64,000 nucleotides of DNA from an uncultured Bacteroidia bacterium (GCA_902789395.1 CADANY010000008.1:1-64000); one strand, 5' to 3'; shown: positions 34,548 through 44,941, counted from the first letter of the stretch. The notes: generated from the sequence alone by a model not told the origin. Made by a program: numbers and translations.

Positions 34548-36038
34548 TTACATTTTATTGATACAGTCTACATAGGCTTCAATCGAGGCCGTTACGATAT
34601 CCGTACTGGCGCCGAATCCGTAATAGAGACGCCTTTCGCTTTCGACCTGCATGTGGACCTTGCAGCAGTCGTCTGACCCCTGGGTCACACCCTGGATGGT
34701 AAACTCCTTGATCGTCACATGGCGGCGGATAATCTGACGGAGGGCATTGATGGCCGCGTCGACCGGACCGTTGCCGGTTGCAGCCGCCTCGAATTTTTCG
34801 CCCGAGATGTCGAGCCCGATCGAGGCGACCGGCTTCATGCCGATCCCGCTTGTCGCCTGGAGCCAGTCAACCTTGATATGACGGTCATGGGCACGGTCTG
34901 CGCCCGCCAGCATGAGAAGATCGTCGTCGTGGAGAACCTTCTTCTTGTCCGCCAGGACGAGGAAATCCTCATAGACCTGGTCCAACTTTTCTTCGGACAG
35001 ATTCACCCCCAGGACCTTGAGCCGGTATTTGAGGGCGGCGTGGCCGCTCCGGGCTGTCAGGACGATTGAGTTGGCGTCGATACCGACATCCTTCGGATCG
35101 ATGATCTCATAGGTGCTGGTATCTTTCAGGACCCCGTCCTGATGGATGCCCGAAGAATGGGCGAAAGCATTTTTTCCTACAATCGCCTTGTTCGGCTGGA
35201 CCGGCATGTTCATCAACCCGGAAACCATCCGGCTCAACGGGTAGATCCGCTGGGTATTGATATTCGTTTCGAGATCGATATCCTTGTGGGAACGCAGGAT
35301 CATCGCAATCTCCTCGAGGGCTGTATTCCCGGCGCGCTCACCGATGCCGTTGATCGTAACTTCACATTGCCGGGCTCCGTTCAGCAGACCGGCCATCGTA
35401 TTGGCCGTCGCCATCCCGAGGTCGTTGTGGCAATGGGTTGAAATAATGGCATTTTCAATGCCGTCCACATGGTCGCAGAGGTACTTGATTTTCGCGCCGT
35501 ATTCTTCCGGCAGGCAGTAACCTGTCGTATCGGGAATATTAACGACTGTCGCTCCGGCCTTGATGACGGCTTCCACGACCTGCGCGAGGTATTCGTTGTC
35601 GGTCCGTCCGGCATCTTCCGCATAGAATTCGACATCTTCGACATAGCGTTTGGCATATTTGACCGCCCGTACTGCCCGTTCAAGGATCTCCTCACGGGTC
35701 GAAGAAAACTTATAGCGGATATGGTAGTCGGACGTTCCGATTCCCGTATGGATCCGTTTGCGGTGGGCATACCGGAGGGCTTCGGCGGCAACATCGATAT
35801 CCTTTTCCACTGCGCGCGTAAGGGCACAGATGACCGGCCAGGTCACCGCCTTCGAAATCTCGATGACGGAATTATAGTCACCGGGGCTCGAAATTGGGAA
35901 ACCCGCCTCGATCACGTCGACGCCGAGAAGTTCCAGCGACTTGGCAACCTGGATTTTCTCAACCGTATTGAGCTGGCATCCGGGCACCTGCTCCCCGTCG
36001 CGGAGTGTCGTGTCGAATATATAGACCTTGTCCGCCAT
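34548..36038 (-). CDS. leuA: 2-isopropylmalate synthase
   Basis: The 496-residue enzyme makes 2-isopropylmalate from 2-oxoisovalerate and acetyl-CoA, the committed step to leucine. It shows [16 protein letters not shown] at the start, the metal-binding [22 protein letters not shown] and a carboxy-terminal LeuA dimer (allosteric) domain with [14 protein letters not shown]. It lies five bases after ilvC. Confidence 0.94.
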   Translation of the reverse strand: MADKVYIFDTTLRDGEQVPGCQLNTVEKIQVAKSLELLGVDVIEAGFPISSPGDYNSVIEISKAVTWPVICALTRAVEKDIDVAAEALRYAHRKRIHTGIGTSDYHIRYKFSSTREEILERAVRAVKYAKRYVEDVEFYAEDAGRTDNEYLAQVVEAVIKAGATVVNIPDTTGYCLPEEYGAKIKYLCDHVDGIENAIISTHCHNDLGMATANTMAGLLNGARQCEVTINGIGERAGNTALEEIAMILRSHKDIDLETNINTQRIYPLSRMVSGLMNMPVQPNKAIVGKNAFAHSSGIHQDGVLKDTSTYEIIDPKDVGIDANSIVLTARSGHAALKYRLKVLGVNLSEEKLDQVYEDFLVLADKKKVLHDDDLLMLAGADRAHDRHIKVDWLQATSGIGMKPVASIGLDISGEKFEAAATGNGPVDAAINALRQIIRRHVTIKEFTIQGVTQGSDDCCKVHMQVESERRLYYGFGASTDIVTASIEAYVDCINKM

Positions 36039-36043
36039 AACCG

Positions 36044-37084
36044 CTACTTCTCAGGACGGAGTTCGCGGACGGCGGCACCGGTACGCCAGAGTTCGCTTTC
36101 CCGGAGTTCCTTCAGTTCTTTCTCAAGGCCTTCCCTGTAATCCGGTTTGGAATTGGCGTCGATCGAAATCTGGGCTTCCTCGCCACTGGCGACCTTCTCA
36201 TACAGTTTTTCGAAAACGGGTTTCGTTGCATCATGGAACGGTCCCATCCAGTCGAGCGCACCCCGCTGGGCGGTTGTCGAACAGTTGGCATACATCCAGT
36301 CCATTCCCTTCTCCGCGAAGAGCGGCATCAGGGACTGGGTCAGTTCCTCGACCGTTTCGTTGAAGGCCTCGGAAGGGGTATGTCCATGCGAACGGAGCAC
36401 CTCGTACTGGGCCAGGAGAATGCCCTGGATCGCACCCATCAGGGTTCCGCGCTCTCCGGTCAGATCGGAATAGACTTCCCGCTGGAAATCGGTTTCAAAG
36501 AGATAGCCCGAACCGACTCCGATTCCGAGTGCAAGCGTGCGCTCAAGGGCGCGTCCGGTCGCATCCTGCCAGACAGCATAGGACGAATTGACGCCGCGGC
36601 CCTGGAGGAACAGCCGGCGGAGAGAGGTGCCGGATCCCTTGGGAGCCACCATGATGACATCGACATCCTCCGGCGGGACGATCCCGGTGCGGTCATTGTA
36701 GGTAATGCCGAAGCCGTGGGAGAAATAAAGCGCCTTGCCCGGAGTCAGGTTCTTTTTGACCGTCGGCCAGACTTCGATCTGGGCGGCGTCGGAGACCAGG
36801 TACTGGATAATCGTACCCCTCCGGCATGCTTCATCGATCTCAAAGAGGGTCTCGCCGGGGATCCATCCGTCCGCAACCGCCTTGTCATAGGTTTTTCCTT
36901 TACGCTGACCTACGATCACCTTGAAACCGTTGTCTCTCAGATTGAGAGATTGTCCGGGGCCCTGGACGCCGTAACCGATGACGGCGATGGTCTCATCTTT
37001 AAGAACCTCACGTGCTTTTTCGAGGGAAAACTCCTCGCGGGTGACGACCTTTTCGTCTACTCCGCCGAAATTGATGATTGCCAT
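36044..37084 (-). CDS. ilvC: Ketol-acid reductoisomerase
   Basis: The 346-residue protein has the nucleotide-binding start [19 protein letters not shown] and [10 protein letters not shown], with basic residues near the NADP phosphate site. The knotted carboxy domain has the catalytic glutamates in [14 protein letters not shown]. It isomerises and reduces acetolactate and acetohydroxybutyrate. Size is typical of the Bacteroidetes class I enzyme. It starts six bases after ilvN. Confidence 0.94.
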   Translation of the reverse strand: MAIINFGGVDEKVVTREEFSLEKAREVLKDETIAVIGYGVQGPGQSLNLRDNGFKVIVGQRKGKTYDKAVADGWIPGETLFEIDEACRRGTIIQYLVSDAAQIEVWPTVKKNLTPGKALYFSHGFGITYNDRTGIVPPEDVDVIMVAPKGSGTSLRRLFLQGRGVNSSYAVWQDATGRALERTLALGIGVGSGYLFETDFQREVYSDLTGERGTLMGAIQGILLAQYEVLRSHGHTPSEAFNETVEELTQSLMPLFAEKGMDWMYANCSTTAQRGALDWMGPFHDATKPVFEKLYEKVASGEEAQISIDANSKPDYREGLEKELKELRESELWRTGAAVRELRPEK

Positions 37085-37090
37085 AATTAT

Positions 37091-37645
37091 TTATTTATTA
37101 AGTTGTTTTCTTGCTTTTTCCCGTTTTTCCAGGAATTTGAAGACGGGCTCCTGGACCGCCCGCGAGACGGCAATCCGGCCGGACCGGATGAACTGAAGGA
37201 TCTCGAACTTTTCAAGTTCTCCGTACAGGGCCTGGGTCTCTTCCGTATAGCCGGTTTTCTGGATAACCGTAAACTTCCGGTTCATCTCGACGATCCGCGC
37301 CCCATGGCGGGAGAGCAGCCCCTCGATATCGTTACACCCCAGAAAGCGATCCGTAGAAATCTTATAAAGAGCAAGTTCCCGGTAGACGATCTTGTCATCG
37401 GTATAGAAAAAGACCTTGATGACATCGACCCGCTTTTCAATCTGCTCGGCCGCCTCACGGACTTTCCGTTCGGTTCCTTCGGTCACGATCGTAATGTTGT
37501 GCACTCCTTCATGGGCCGTAGCGCCGGCGGACATGCTCCAGATACTCAGGCTCCGTCTTGTGAAGACATTGGAGATCTGGGAAAGGAGACCGATTTCGTT
37601 TTCGGTATAGATGATGACCGTATATTCCTTGATTTCGTTTTCCAT
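37091..37645 (-). CDS. ilvN: Acetolactate synthase small (regulatory) subunit
   Basis: From the ATG at 37645 the product has 184 residues. An amino-terminal ACT domain (YTVIIYTENEIGLLSQISNV, then VHNITIVTEG) binds valine for feedback control, and a carboxy-terminal extension activates the catalytic subunit. An ATG at 37684 would overlap ilvB by 38 bases and prepend residues not found in the family, so 37645, separated from the ilvB stop by one base, is preferred. Confidence 0.9.
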   Translation of the reverse strand: MENEIKEYTVIIYTENEIGLLSQISNVFTRRSLSIWSMSAGATAHEGVHNITIVTEGTERKVREAAEQIEKRVDVIKVFFYTDDKIVYRELALYKISTDRFLGCNDIEGLLSRHGARIVEMNRKFTVIQKTGYTEETQALYGELEKFEILQFIRSGRIAVSRAVQEPVFKFLEKREKARKQLNK

Positions 37646-37646
37646 A

Positions 37647-39356
37647 TCAACTGAACCATTCATTGTCAGAAAGCATGATTTCATGGATTCCCTTCCCGGG
37701 CGGAATCATCGGCATGACGACTCCCTCCTCTTCGACATGGACATCAAGAAGGAAAGGTCCGTCCCCCGAGAGCATCTCCCGGATGCCCTCTTTCAGGCCG
37801 GCCCGGCCGTCCACGCTGCGCGCGGGAATCCCGTAGGCCGCAGCGATCATCCCATAATCAGGATTGAGCATCCGGGTCTGGGAATAGCGCTCCTTGAAAA
37901 AGAGTTCCTGCCACTGGCGGACATTGCCGAGCCAGTTGTTGTTCAGGAGGACCATCTTGACCCCGATCCCATCCTGCATGATCGTACCGAACTCCTGGAG
38001 GGTCATCTGGATGCCGCCGTCGCCGACAAAAAGGCAGACCGGACGGGCGGGATCCGCCACTTTCGCCCCGATGGCCGCCGGGAGGCCGAATCCCATCGTC
38101 CCGAGACCGCCGGAAGAAAGGAAACTCCGGGGAGACGTGAAGCGGGAATAGCGGGCGGCCATCATCTGGTTCTGCCCTACATCCGTTACAATAATCGCCT
38201 TCCCTTCAGTCGCTTCCGCAATCCGGTCGACCACTTCGCCCATTTTCAGGAGACCTTTCCCGGGATGGACCTCGGGATTGATGACCTTCTCCTTCTCGAC
38301 GGCTTCGCAGCGGAGGTGGGCCTCGGTCCATCCGATCCGATCCTTAGGCTGCATCCGCTCCGTCAGCTGGGCAAGGACGGCCTTGGCGTCTCCCCGGAGA
38401 GCGACTTCGGGACGGATGATCTTGCCGAGCTCAGACTTGTCGATGTCGATATGGATCACCTTCGCCTGACGGGCATAGGTCGAGACCGTTCCGGTTACGC
38501 GGTCGTCAAACCGCATTCCGACGGCAACCAGGACGTCGCAGACATTGGTCAGGATGTTCGGGGCGACGTTCCCATGCATGCCGATCATCCCCCGGTAGAG
38601 CGGGAACCCGGACGGAAGTGCGCTCAGTCCGAGCAGGGTCGACCCGGCCGGGATGTCTCCCTTTTCTAGGAAAGCGGCCAGCTCTTTTTCGGCGCCGCTG
38701 ATGGTAACCCCCTGCCCGAAAACGCAGAAGGGGCGCTCTGCGGCATCCAGCAGGCGCACCGCTTTTTCGATCATCTGCTCCGAGGGTTTCGGATCAGGGA
38801 TATAGCTCCGGATAAAACGGCAAGGTTCATATTTGAACTCCGTCATCCCCGTCTGCGCATCCTTGGTAAAATCCAGAACGACAGGACCCGGGCGACCCGT
38901 CCTCGCGATATAGAAGGCACGGGCGACAGCCCAGGCGATCTCCTCCGGACGGCGGATCTGATAGTTCCATTTGCTGATCGGCGCAGTCAGTCCGATGACA
39001 TCGGCCTCCTGGAACGCGTCGGTACCGAGGGCGGCACAAGGGACCTGTCCCGTAATGACGACGACCGGTGTCGAATCGGTCATCGCATCCGCAATCCCTG
39101 TCACGACATTCGTCGCACCCGGACCGGAGGTGACCAGCACGACTCCAGGCTCTCCTTTGATGCGCGCATAGCCCTGGGCGGCATGGATGGCCCCTTGCTC
39201 GTGACGGACCAGGATATGCCGGACCTGAGCGGCGTAATCGCAATGCCGGTCATATACCGGCATGATCTGTCCGCCGGGATACCCGAAGACCGTGTCAACG
39301 CCTTCGGCGATAAGGGAACGCCACAAGGCGTCCGAACCCGTGATCTTTTCTTCCAT
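37647..39356 (-). CDS. ilvB: Acetolactate synthase large (catalytic) subunit
   Basis: The 569-residue thiamine diphosphate enzyme has VFGYPGGQIMPVYD at the start, the catalytic glutamate in HEQGAIHAAQGYAR and the TPP/Mg motif VGDGGIQMTLQEFGT with LLNNNWLG. It joins two pyruvates, or pyruvate and 2-oxobutyrate. Its partner IlvN is next. It follows ilvD by one base. Confidence 0.96.
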   Translation of the reverse strand: MEEKITGSDALWRSLIAEGVDTVFGYPGGQIMPVYDRHCDYAAQVRHILVRHEQGAIHAAQGYARIKGEPGVVLVTSGPGATNVVTGIADAMTDSTPVVVITGQVPCAALGTDAFQEADVIGLTAPISKWNYQIRRPEEIAWAVARAFYIARTGRPGPVVLDFTKDAQTGMTEFKYEPCRFIRSYIPDPKPSEQMIEKAVRLLDAAERPFCVFGQGVTISGAEKELAAFLEKGDIPAGSTLLGLSALPSGFPLYRGMIGMHGNVAPNILTNVCDVLVAVGMRFDDRVTGTVSTYARQAKVIHIDIDKSELGKIIRPEVALRGDAKAVLAQLTERMQPKDRIGWTEAHLRCEAVEKEKVINPEVHPGKGLLKMGEVVDRIAEATEGKAIIVTDVGQNQMMAARYSRFTSPRSFLSSGGLGTMGFGLPAAIGAKVADPARPVCLFVGDGGIQMTLQEFGTIMQDGIGVKMVLLNNNWLGNVRQWQELFFKERYSQTRMLNPDYGMIAAAYGIPARSVDGRAGLKEGIREMLSGDGPFLLDVHVEEEGVVMPMIPPGKGIHEIMLSDNEWFS

Positions 39357-39357
39357 A

Positions 39358-41190
39358 TCAATCTATGATTCTGACAGCGCCCCGGTCTGCGGAGCTGACC
39401 ATTTTCGCATAAGCCCTGAGACTCTTGGACACTTCCCGCGTGCGGCGGGGAGCCGTAAAGGCTTTGTCTCCGCGCTGCAGTTCTACTTCCCGGCGACGGG
39501 AAAGTTCTTCTTCTGAGACGAGTACATCGATGCTCCTTGCCGGGATATCTATCGAAATCAGATCGCCATCCCGTACCAGACCGATCGTACCGCCGGCAGC
39601 GGCTTCCGGAGAAACATGACCGATACTCAGTCCCGAGGTTCCACCGCTGAAACGGCCGTCCGTCAGGAGAGCGCACGCTTTTCCGAGGTGCATGGACTTC
39701 AGGTAAGAGGTCGGATAGAGCATTTCCTGCATGCCGGGACCTCCCTTCGGTCCTTCGTAGGTGATGACGACAACGTCGCCGGCCTTGACGGTACCCCCGA
39801 GGATCCCCTCGCAGGCTGCTTCCTGGGAATCAAAGACCCGGGCCGGTCCCCGGAAAGTCAGGATCGAAGCATCGACGCCGGCCGTCTTGACGACACAGCC
39901 GCTGCGGGCGATGTTGCCTTTCAGGACCGCCAGTCCCCCGTCCCGGGTATACGCATGCGCAAGATTCCGGATGCAGCCTTGCACGCGGTCGGTATCCAGT
40001 GTCTTATAATAGGTTTCCTGCGACCCCATCCGGATGCTGAAACGGCCTCCGGGAGCGCAGGAATACAGTTTCCGGGCTTCTTCGGTACAGTCAGGAGAGG
40101 TCAGGCTATAGCACCGGATCGCTTCGCCGAGGGACATCCCGTCCACCCGGGATGCCTCCAACGTGAGCAGATCCCCTTCCGCAAGGGAAGCCAGGATGGA
40201 AAGGACCCCGCCGGCCCGTCCGACGTCTTGGATATGGTATTTTCCCGTATTCGGGGCGACTTTGCAAATGCAGGGGACCTTTCGGGAAAGGGCATCGATA
40301 TCGTCCATCGTAAAGTCAACCCCGGCTTCGTCAGCGATGGCAAGAAGATGCAGGACCGTGTTTGTCGATCCGCCCATCGCTATGTCGAGGGTCATGGCAT
40401 TAAGGAACGCTTCCCGCGTCGCAATGGACCGGGGGAGAACGCTTTCATCTCCTTCGAAATAATATTTTTCGGCATTGGCTACGATCTGACGGGCCGCTTT
40501 CCGGAAGAGTTCCGTGCGCATCTTATGCGTTGCCAGGACGGTTCCGTTGCCGGGGAGGGCAAGACCGATTGCCTCGGTAAGGCAGTTCATGGAATTGGCG
40601 GTAAACATGCCGGAACAGCATCCGCACCCCGGACAGGCCGCCGCTTCGACCGCCGAGATTTCCTCATCGCTCAGGGAAGGATCGGCCGATTTGACCATCG
40701 CATCTACCAGGTCCAGTCTCTCCGCACCGAGAATCCCCGCTTCCATCGGACCGCCGGACACGAAAACCGCCGGGATATTCAGCCGCATCGCAGCCATCAG
40801 CATCCCAGGGGTGATTTTATCGCAGTTGCTGATGCAGACCATCGCATCCGCCTTGTGGGCCGAGACCATATATTCTACGCTGTCGGCAATGATTTCACGG
40901 GAAGGCAGGGAATAAAGCATCCCGTCGTGGCCCATGGCGATCCCATCGTCGACGGCGATCGTATCAAACTCGGCGGCATAACAGCCGAGCCGCTCGATTT
41001 CCTCTTTGACAATCTGGCCGGCCCGGTGCAGGTGCGTATGGCCGGGGACGAACTGGGTAAAAGAATTGACGACGGCGATGACCGGCTTTCCGACTTGTTC
41101 CGGTTTCATGCCCGCCGCTGCCCAGAGAGCCCGGGCACCGGCCATGCGCCTTCCTTCGAAGGTAACGCTGCTTCTTAACGGATGTCTCAT
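39358..41190 (-). CDS. ilvD: Dihydroxy-acid dehydratase, first enzyme gene of the ilv/leu operon
   Basis: The 610-residue IlvD/Edd-family protein binds its iron-sulfur cluster through ISNCDK and [20 protein letters not shown]. Other family landmarks are [12 protein letters not shown] and [16 protein letters not shown]. It converts dihydroxy acids to the 2-oxo precursors of valine and isoleucine. The start ATG at 41190 lies 16 bases after the attenuator hairpin. The nine genes that follow are spaced from -4 to +6 bases, so one regulated transcript covers the whole pathway. Confidence 0.95.
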   Translation of the reverse strand: MRHPLRSSVTFEGRRMAGARALWAAAGMKPEQVGKPVIAVVNSFTQFVPGHTHLHRAGQIVKEEIERLGCYAAEFDTIAVDDGIAMGHDGMLYSLPSREIIADSVEYMVSAHKADAMVCISNCDKITPGMLMAAMRLNIPAVFVSGGPMEAGILGAERLDLVDAMVKSADPSLSDEEISAVEAAACPGCGCCSGMFTANSMNCLTEAIGLALPGNGTVLATHKMRTELFRKAARQIVANAEKYYFEGDESVLPRSIATREAFLNAMTLDIAMGGSTNTVLHLLAIADEAGVDFTMDDIDALSRKVPCICKVAPNTGKYHIQDVGRAGGVLSILASLAEGDLLTLEASRVDGMSLGEAIRCYSLTSPDCTEEARKLYSCAPGGRFSIRMGSQETYYKTLDTDRVQGCIRNLAHAYTRDGGLAVLKGNIARSGCVVKTAGVDASILTFRGPARVFDSQEAACEGILGGTVKAGDVVVITYEGPKGGPGMQEMLYPTSYLKSMHLGKACALLTDGRFSGGTSGLSIGHVSPEAAAGGTIGLVRDGDLISIDIPARSIDVLVSEEELSRRREVELQRGDKAFTAPRRTREVSKSLRAYAKMVSSADRGAVRIID

Positions 41191-41206
41191 ACACTACATA
41201 AATAAT

Positions 41207-41276
41207 CAACCCCTCTCCAGTGCGGACTGAAAAGGGGTTGTAACCTAGCTTGAACCTTACGCCTTTTCAGCCCGCA
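41207..41276 (-). promoter_or_regulatory. Transcription attenuator of the ilv/leu operon
   Basis: On the minus strand two mutually exclusive hairpins can form. Antiterminator: TGCGGGCTGAAAAGG (41262-41276) pairs with CCTTTTCAGTCCGCA (41221-41235), 15 bp with one G-U. Terminator: CAACCCCTTTTCAG (41227-41240) pairs with CTGGAGAGGGGTTG (41207-41220), 14 bp with two G-U pairs and a 6-base loop, followed by ATTATTTATG. The two share 41227-41235. The first arm starts one base after the leader stop codon, so a ribosome finishing the leader would cover it and favour termination. A ribosome stalled on Leu, Val or Ile codons would leave it free. The U-run is weak, so termination may be partial. Confidence 0.85.
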
Positions 41277-41277
41277 G

Positions 41278-41328
41278 TCAACTGACTACAAGAAGAAGAA
41301 TGGAAAGGCTAAGGACGAGCACGTTCAT
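41278..41328 (-). CDS. ilv/leu operon leader peptide
   Basis: A 16-codon frame encodes MNVLVLSLSILLLVVS and stops with TGA at 41278-41280. Eleven of sixteen residues are Leu, Val or Ile, including ILLLVV in a row, as in the enterobacterial ilv leader peptides. It precedes the antiterminator arm by one base and lies about 90 bases before ilvD. It has no role beyond sensing charged branched-chain tRNAs by ribosome stalling (inferred). A promoter is expected just upstream: TTG, 21 bases, then TAATTTGT around 41345-41380 is a plausible but imperfect candidate. Confidence 0.85.
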   Translation of the reverse strand: MNVLVLSLSILLLVVS

Positions 41329-41402
41329 CTGCTTATAAATTGTAACCGGATACAAATTAACAAAAAGCAGATTTAAAATGCAAGAAAAAATTTTGAAAAA
41401 TT

Positions 41403-42179
41403 CTATGTATCAGCATCTAAGAGCGCCGGAAAGGATTTTCTATATGAATCAAGATCGGACTTCAGAATTTCAAAAGTAACGACATCTTGAGAATTCCCCT
41501 TACAATTTGAAAGTATATTTCCCTGATAATCCAGCAAAACGGAATGTCCAGGATAACGGTTCTTCGGATCGTTTCCGACCCGGTTGACACCCGCCACATA
41601 AGACAGATTCTCTATCGCCCGGGCGCGAAGAAGGGCGTCCCACGCCCCGATCCGTGGCTCCGGCCAGCTCGCAACATACAGAATCAGGTCATATTCCGGT
41701 CCGTCCGGTCCCATCCGATTTCTGGAAAATGCCGGGAAACGGAGGTCATAGCAGACTTGGAGCAGGATCCGGAAATCCCGGTACCGGACGATTACGCGTT
41801 CCTTCCCGGCCGTGAAACGGAGATGCTCCCCGGCATAGGTAAAAAGATGGTATTTGTCATAATGGACCTCTTTCCCATCCGGAAAGACAAAAAAGAAGCG
41901 GTTCCGATAGGTTCCGCCGTGATGGAAAGCCAGGCTGCCGGCAACGGCACAGTTTCTTTCGTACGCCATCTTCCGCATCCACCCCAGGCTTTCCGGTTCT
42001 CCCGATCCGGTATCCTCTTCTGCGAGCCCCGCCGGGGAAGCGACAAAACCGGTGGAAAACATTTCAGGAAGGACGATCAAATCCGTCATCCCCGAATCTT
42101 TCAAATTTCCCTCGATGCGGGAAAGGCTCGCGGCCGGGTCTCCCCAGACCGGATCTGATTGGACCAAAGTAACTTTCAT
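41403..42179 (-). CDS. Omega-amidase/nitrilase-family hydrolase (YafV type)
   Basis: The 258-residue carbon-nitrogen hydrolase has the catalytic triad in LPEMF (Glu), DKYHLFTYAGEH (Lys) and LLQVCYDLRFP (Cys). The family hydrolyses 2-oxoglutaramate or 2-oxosuccinamate as metabolite repair. The start at 42179 (MKVTLVQSDPVWGDP) begins the first beta strand; a longer frame to 42311 would overlap the divergent gene and is rejected. A minus-strand ATTG, 20 bases, TATATTTA upstream may be its promoter. It stands alone between the ilv leader and the GH127-like gene. Confidence 0.85.
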   Translation of the reverse strand: MKVTLVQSDPVWGDPAASLSRIEGNLKDSGMTDLIVLPEMFSTGFVASPAGLAEEDTGSGEPESLGWMRKMAYERNCAVAGSLAFHHGGTYRNRFFFVFPDGKEVHYDKYHLFTYAGEHLRFTAGKERVIVRYRDFRILLQVCYDLRFPAFSRNRMGPDGPEYDLILYVASWPEPRIGAWDALLRARAIENLSYVAGVNRVGNDPKNRYPGHSVLLDYQGNILSNCKGNSQDVVTFEILKSDLDSYRKSFPALLDADT

Positions 42180-42245
42180 CACGACTTCATCAAAAGAACC
42201 GCTGGTAAATATAAAAAAGTTCCGGGCGGAATCCAATAAATTGCT

Positions 42246-42253
42246 TAAATTTG
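42246..42253 (+). promoter_or_regulatory. Promoter -7 element before the GH127-like gene
   Basis: TAAATTTG matches TAnnTTTG and ends 18 bases before the ATG at 42272. No clear TTTG partner is seen upstream. Confidence 0.4.
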
Positions 42254-42271
42254 TAGGAAGCACGCAAAACC

Positions 42272-44302
42272 ATGAAAAAAATCCTTCTTCTGGCAGGAGC
42301 CATTCTCGCAATGGCCTGTTCCCGCGGTATTCCCGTCGAAACCGTCGACCGGTTCCCGGAGGGGATCAATGCCCACTACCCTTCCGTCTCCGCTCCCTTA
42401 CTCCCCCAGCAGCTGATCAAACTTCCTTATGGAAGCATCCGTCCGGAGGGCTGGATCCGCCGTCAGCTGGAACTGCAGAAAAACGGTCTCTGCGGCCATC
42501 TGGGCGAGATCAGCGCCTGGCTGCAGAAAGAGAATAACGCCTGGCTTTCAGAAGGCGGAGAATGGGGATGGGAAGAAGTCCCCTACTGGCTGCGCGGCTA
42601 TGCGGCGACCGGCATGATGCTGGAGGACCCTGCCATGCTCGAGGAGAGCAAAATCTGGATCGAGGCGATTCTCTCCTCCCAGCGCGAAGACGGGTATTTC
42701 GGTCCCGCACCCAACAAACGTACCCGGATCATGCCCGGGAAAAAAGAGGGCTGTCCCGATTACTGGCCGAATATGGTCGCGCTCTGGATTCTCCAGGACT
42801 ACTATGAGTTCACCCAAGACGAACGGGTTATCCCATTCATGCTGAAATACTTCCGCTATCTCGACAATCTCCCGGACGACGAGTTGTATACCTCATATTG
42901 GGAGAACTCGCGGGCCGGAGATAATCTTTGGAGTGTCGCCTGGCTGTACGCCCGGAAACCCGAGCCCTGGCTCCTTGCCTTTGCTGACAAAATCCACCGG
43001 TGCATGGCCGACTGGACGATTCCGGCCAGCCTGCCGAACTGGCACAATGTCAATATCGCGGAATGCTTCCGGGAGCCGGCGACCTATTATCTTTTCAAAC
43101 AGGACAGTTCCCTGCTGTGGGCAACCTATCGGAATTACAATCTGGTCCGCAGGGCCTATGGACAAGTTCCGGGAGGCATGTTCGGTGCGGACGAGAACGC
43201 CAGGAACGGATATATCGACCCCCGACAAGGCACTGAAACCTGCGGTTTCGCCGAGCAGATGGCCTCTGACGAGATCCTCCTTCTGGTCACGGGCGATCCC
43301 CTGTGGGCAGAAAACTGCGAGGATGTCGCTTTCAATAGTTTCCCCGCTGCCTTCATGCCGGACAACCGGTCTCTCCGGTACATCACTTCTCCCAATATGA
43401 CGGTCAGCGACGGTCTGAACCACAGTCCCAGCATCCAGAACCGGGGGCCTTTCCTCAACATGAACCCCTTCTCCAGCCGCTGCTGCCAGCACAACCACGG
43501 ATTCGGGTGGCCGTACTATGCCGCCCACCTCGTATTTGCCACTCCGGACAACGGAGCGGCCGTCGTACTCTATAACGCATGCGAGGCCCGGATCACTGTC
43601 GGGAACGGGACGGAGGTGACGCTGAAAGAACAGACCCGCTACCCCTTCGAGGAAACCGTCCGCTTTACGGTATCCGTCCCGGAAGAAGTCACATTCCCGC
43701 TCTATCTGAGAATTCCTTCCTGGTGCAGCAACGCCTGGATCCGGATACCGGAAGGCAGTCGGGACGTAGCCGGCGGACAGTATGCCCGGATTGAAAGGAC
43801 CTGGGAAGATGGAGATTCCGTAGAGCTGGAACTCCCGATGGAGATTTCTTACCGGGAATGGGCCGTCAATGAGCATAGCGTCAGCGTAGATTACGGTCCA
43901 TTGACCCTTTCCCTCGAAATCGGAGAAGAATATATCCGCGAAGACAGCCGGAAGGTAGCCATAGGCAGTTCCCGCTGGCAGGATGGGGCGGACGCCGAAG
44001 CATGGCCCTCCTGGTCCATCCGCGCAACAACTCCATGGAACTACGCCCTGGACTTGACGAAACCGGTTCAGTTGCAGGAACGCCGTCCCTGGCCATCCGA
44101 CGACAACCCCTTCACGCTCTCATCCGTACCGCTCCGGTTCACGGCAACGGCCGCGCAGGTTCCTTCCTGGGGACTGGACGAAACCGGCTTTACGGACGTC
44201 CTGCCCGAAGAGTGCGCCCCAAGGTCTTCTGAGAGTGAAACGGTTACGCTTATCCCGATGGGCGCAGCCAGACTCCGGATATCCGCTTTCCCGCAACGAT
44301 AG
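42272..44302 (+). CDS. GH127-like (DUF1680) beta-L-arabinofuranosidase lipoprotein
   Basis: The 676-residue product starts with a lipoprotein signal (LAMAC, Cys16). An alpha/alpha-barrel with LPYGSIRPEGWIRRQLELQ and EEVPYWLRGY is followed by the zinc/cysteine site ETC (Glu322, Cys324) and SSRCCQHNHG (Cys404, 405). This matches the Glu, Cys, Cys, Cys zinc site of HypBA1, where the first cysteine of the CC pair is the nucleophile. A beta-sandwich end follows. The family releases beta-L-arabinofuranose (GH127, with GH146 close). It probably acts at the cell surface or in the periplasm. It leads a four-gene operon. Confidence 0.85.
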   Translation: MKKILLLAGAILAMACSRGIPVETVDRFPEGINAHYPSVSAPLLPQQLIKLPYGSIRPEGWIRRQLELQKNGLCGHLGEISAWLQKENNAWLSEGGEWGWEEVPYWLRGYAATGMMLEDPAMLEESKIWIEAILSSQREDGYFGPAPNKRTRIMPGKKEGCPDYWPNMVALWILQDYYEFTQDERVIPFMLKYFRYLDNLPDDELYTSYWENSRAGDNLWSVAWLYARKPEPWLLAFADKIHRCMADWTIPASLPNWHNVNIAECFREPATYYLFKQDSSLLWATYRNYNLVRRAYGQVPGGMFGADENARNGYIDPRQGTETCGFAEQMASDEILLLVTGDPLWAENCEDVAFNSFPAAFMPDNRSLRYITSPNMTVSDGLNHSPSIQNRGPFLNMNPFSSRCCQHNHGFGWPYYAAHLVFATPDNGAAVVLYNACEARITVGNGTEVTLKEQTRYPFEETVRFTVSVPEEVTFPLYLRIPSWCSNAWIRIPEGSRDVAGGQYARIERTWEDGDSVELELPMEISYREWAVNEHSVSVDYGPLTLSLEIGEEYIREDSRKVAIGSSRWQDGADAEAWPSWSIRATTPWNYALDLTKPVQLQERRPWPSDDNPFTLSSVPLRFTATAAQVPSWGLDETGFTDVLPEECAPRSSESETVTLIPMGAARLRISAFPQR

Positions 44303-44314
44303 TATTAAAACCAA

Positions 44315-44935
44315 ATGAATATGAAAAAGTTTGTTTTTCTTTTTGCAGCAGCTGCACTGCTGACCATCAGCGCTTCCTCCTCCGCACAGAGGCGGGCAGC
44401 CCGGATCGAACCGTCTCTCACCGCCGGATTCATCACCCTTTCTCCGACGTACTGCCGGAGCAATTCATCGACCAATGACAATTTCCTGACCCTTGCGGCA
44501 GGGATCCGGCAACTCATACCGATCCAGGCGACAACCAGCCTGAACTTTGCCTACGGCGCCGATCTGGAATGGATGATGTATACCGGGAAAGACAGCCAAA
44601 GCCAGAATCTGGTCGGAATCAAGGTTCCCTTCAGTTTCGTATACCGGTATGACTTGAATGATGAGATTTCATTCTTCCCTTACGTTGGCCTGCATGTCTC
44701 CGGTTATCTTTTCGGAAAGGCCAAGTCTTCTTTGGGAACGGAAGTCAATGTTTTCGACGAGGATCAGATGTGGCCTTTCGACCCGTACAAACGGTTCCTT
44801 CTCGGGGCACAGGTCGGGGCAAAGGCATGCTATGATAATATTTTCTTCGGCGTCGGCTATGAACGGTCGCTGACCGCCCTCATGAGCGAAACTGTCGTAG
44901 GACGGATCAACTTTGCCATCGGTTTTGCTTTTTAA
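44315..44935 (+). CDS. Predicted outer-membrane beta-barrel protein
   Basis: The 206-residue product has a signal peptide (about 1-25, ending SSSAQ) and repeated amphipathic strands with aromatic ends (FPYVGLHVSGYLFG, NIFFGVGYERS). The terminal AIGFAF places a phenylalanine at the end as in outer-membrane barrels. It resembles the Bacteroidetes PorT-like/opacity-like small barrels, with no specific function. It lies 12 bases after the GH127-like gene and 6 before the next. Confidence 0.7.
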   Translation: MNMKKFVFLFAAAALLTISASSSAQRRAARIEPSLTAGFITLSPTYCRSNSSTNDNFLTLAAGIRQLIPIQATTSLNFAYGADLEWMMYTGKDSQSQNLVGIKVPFSFVYRYDLNDEISFFPYVGLHVSGYLFGKAKSSLGTEVNVFDEDQMWPFDPYKRFLLGAQVGAKACYDNIFFGVGYERSLTALMSETVVGRINFAIGFAF

Positions 44936-44941
44936 AAAGCC

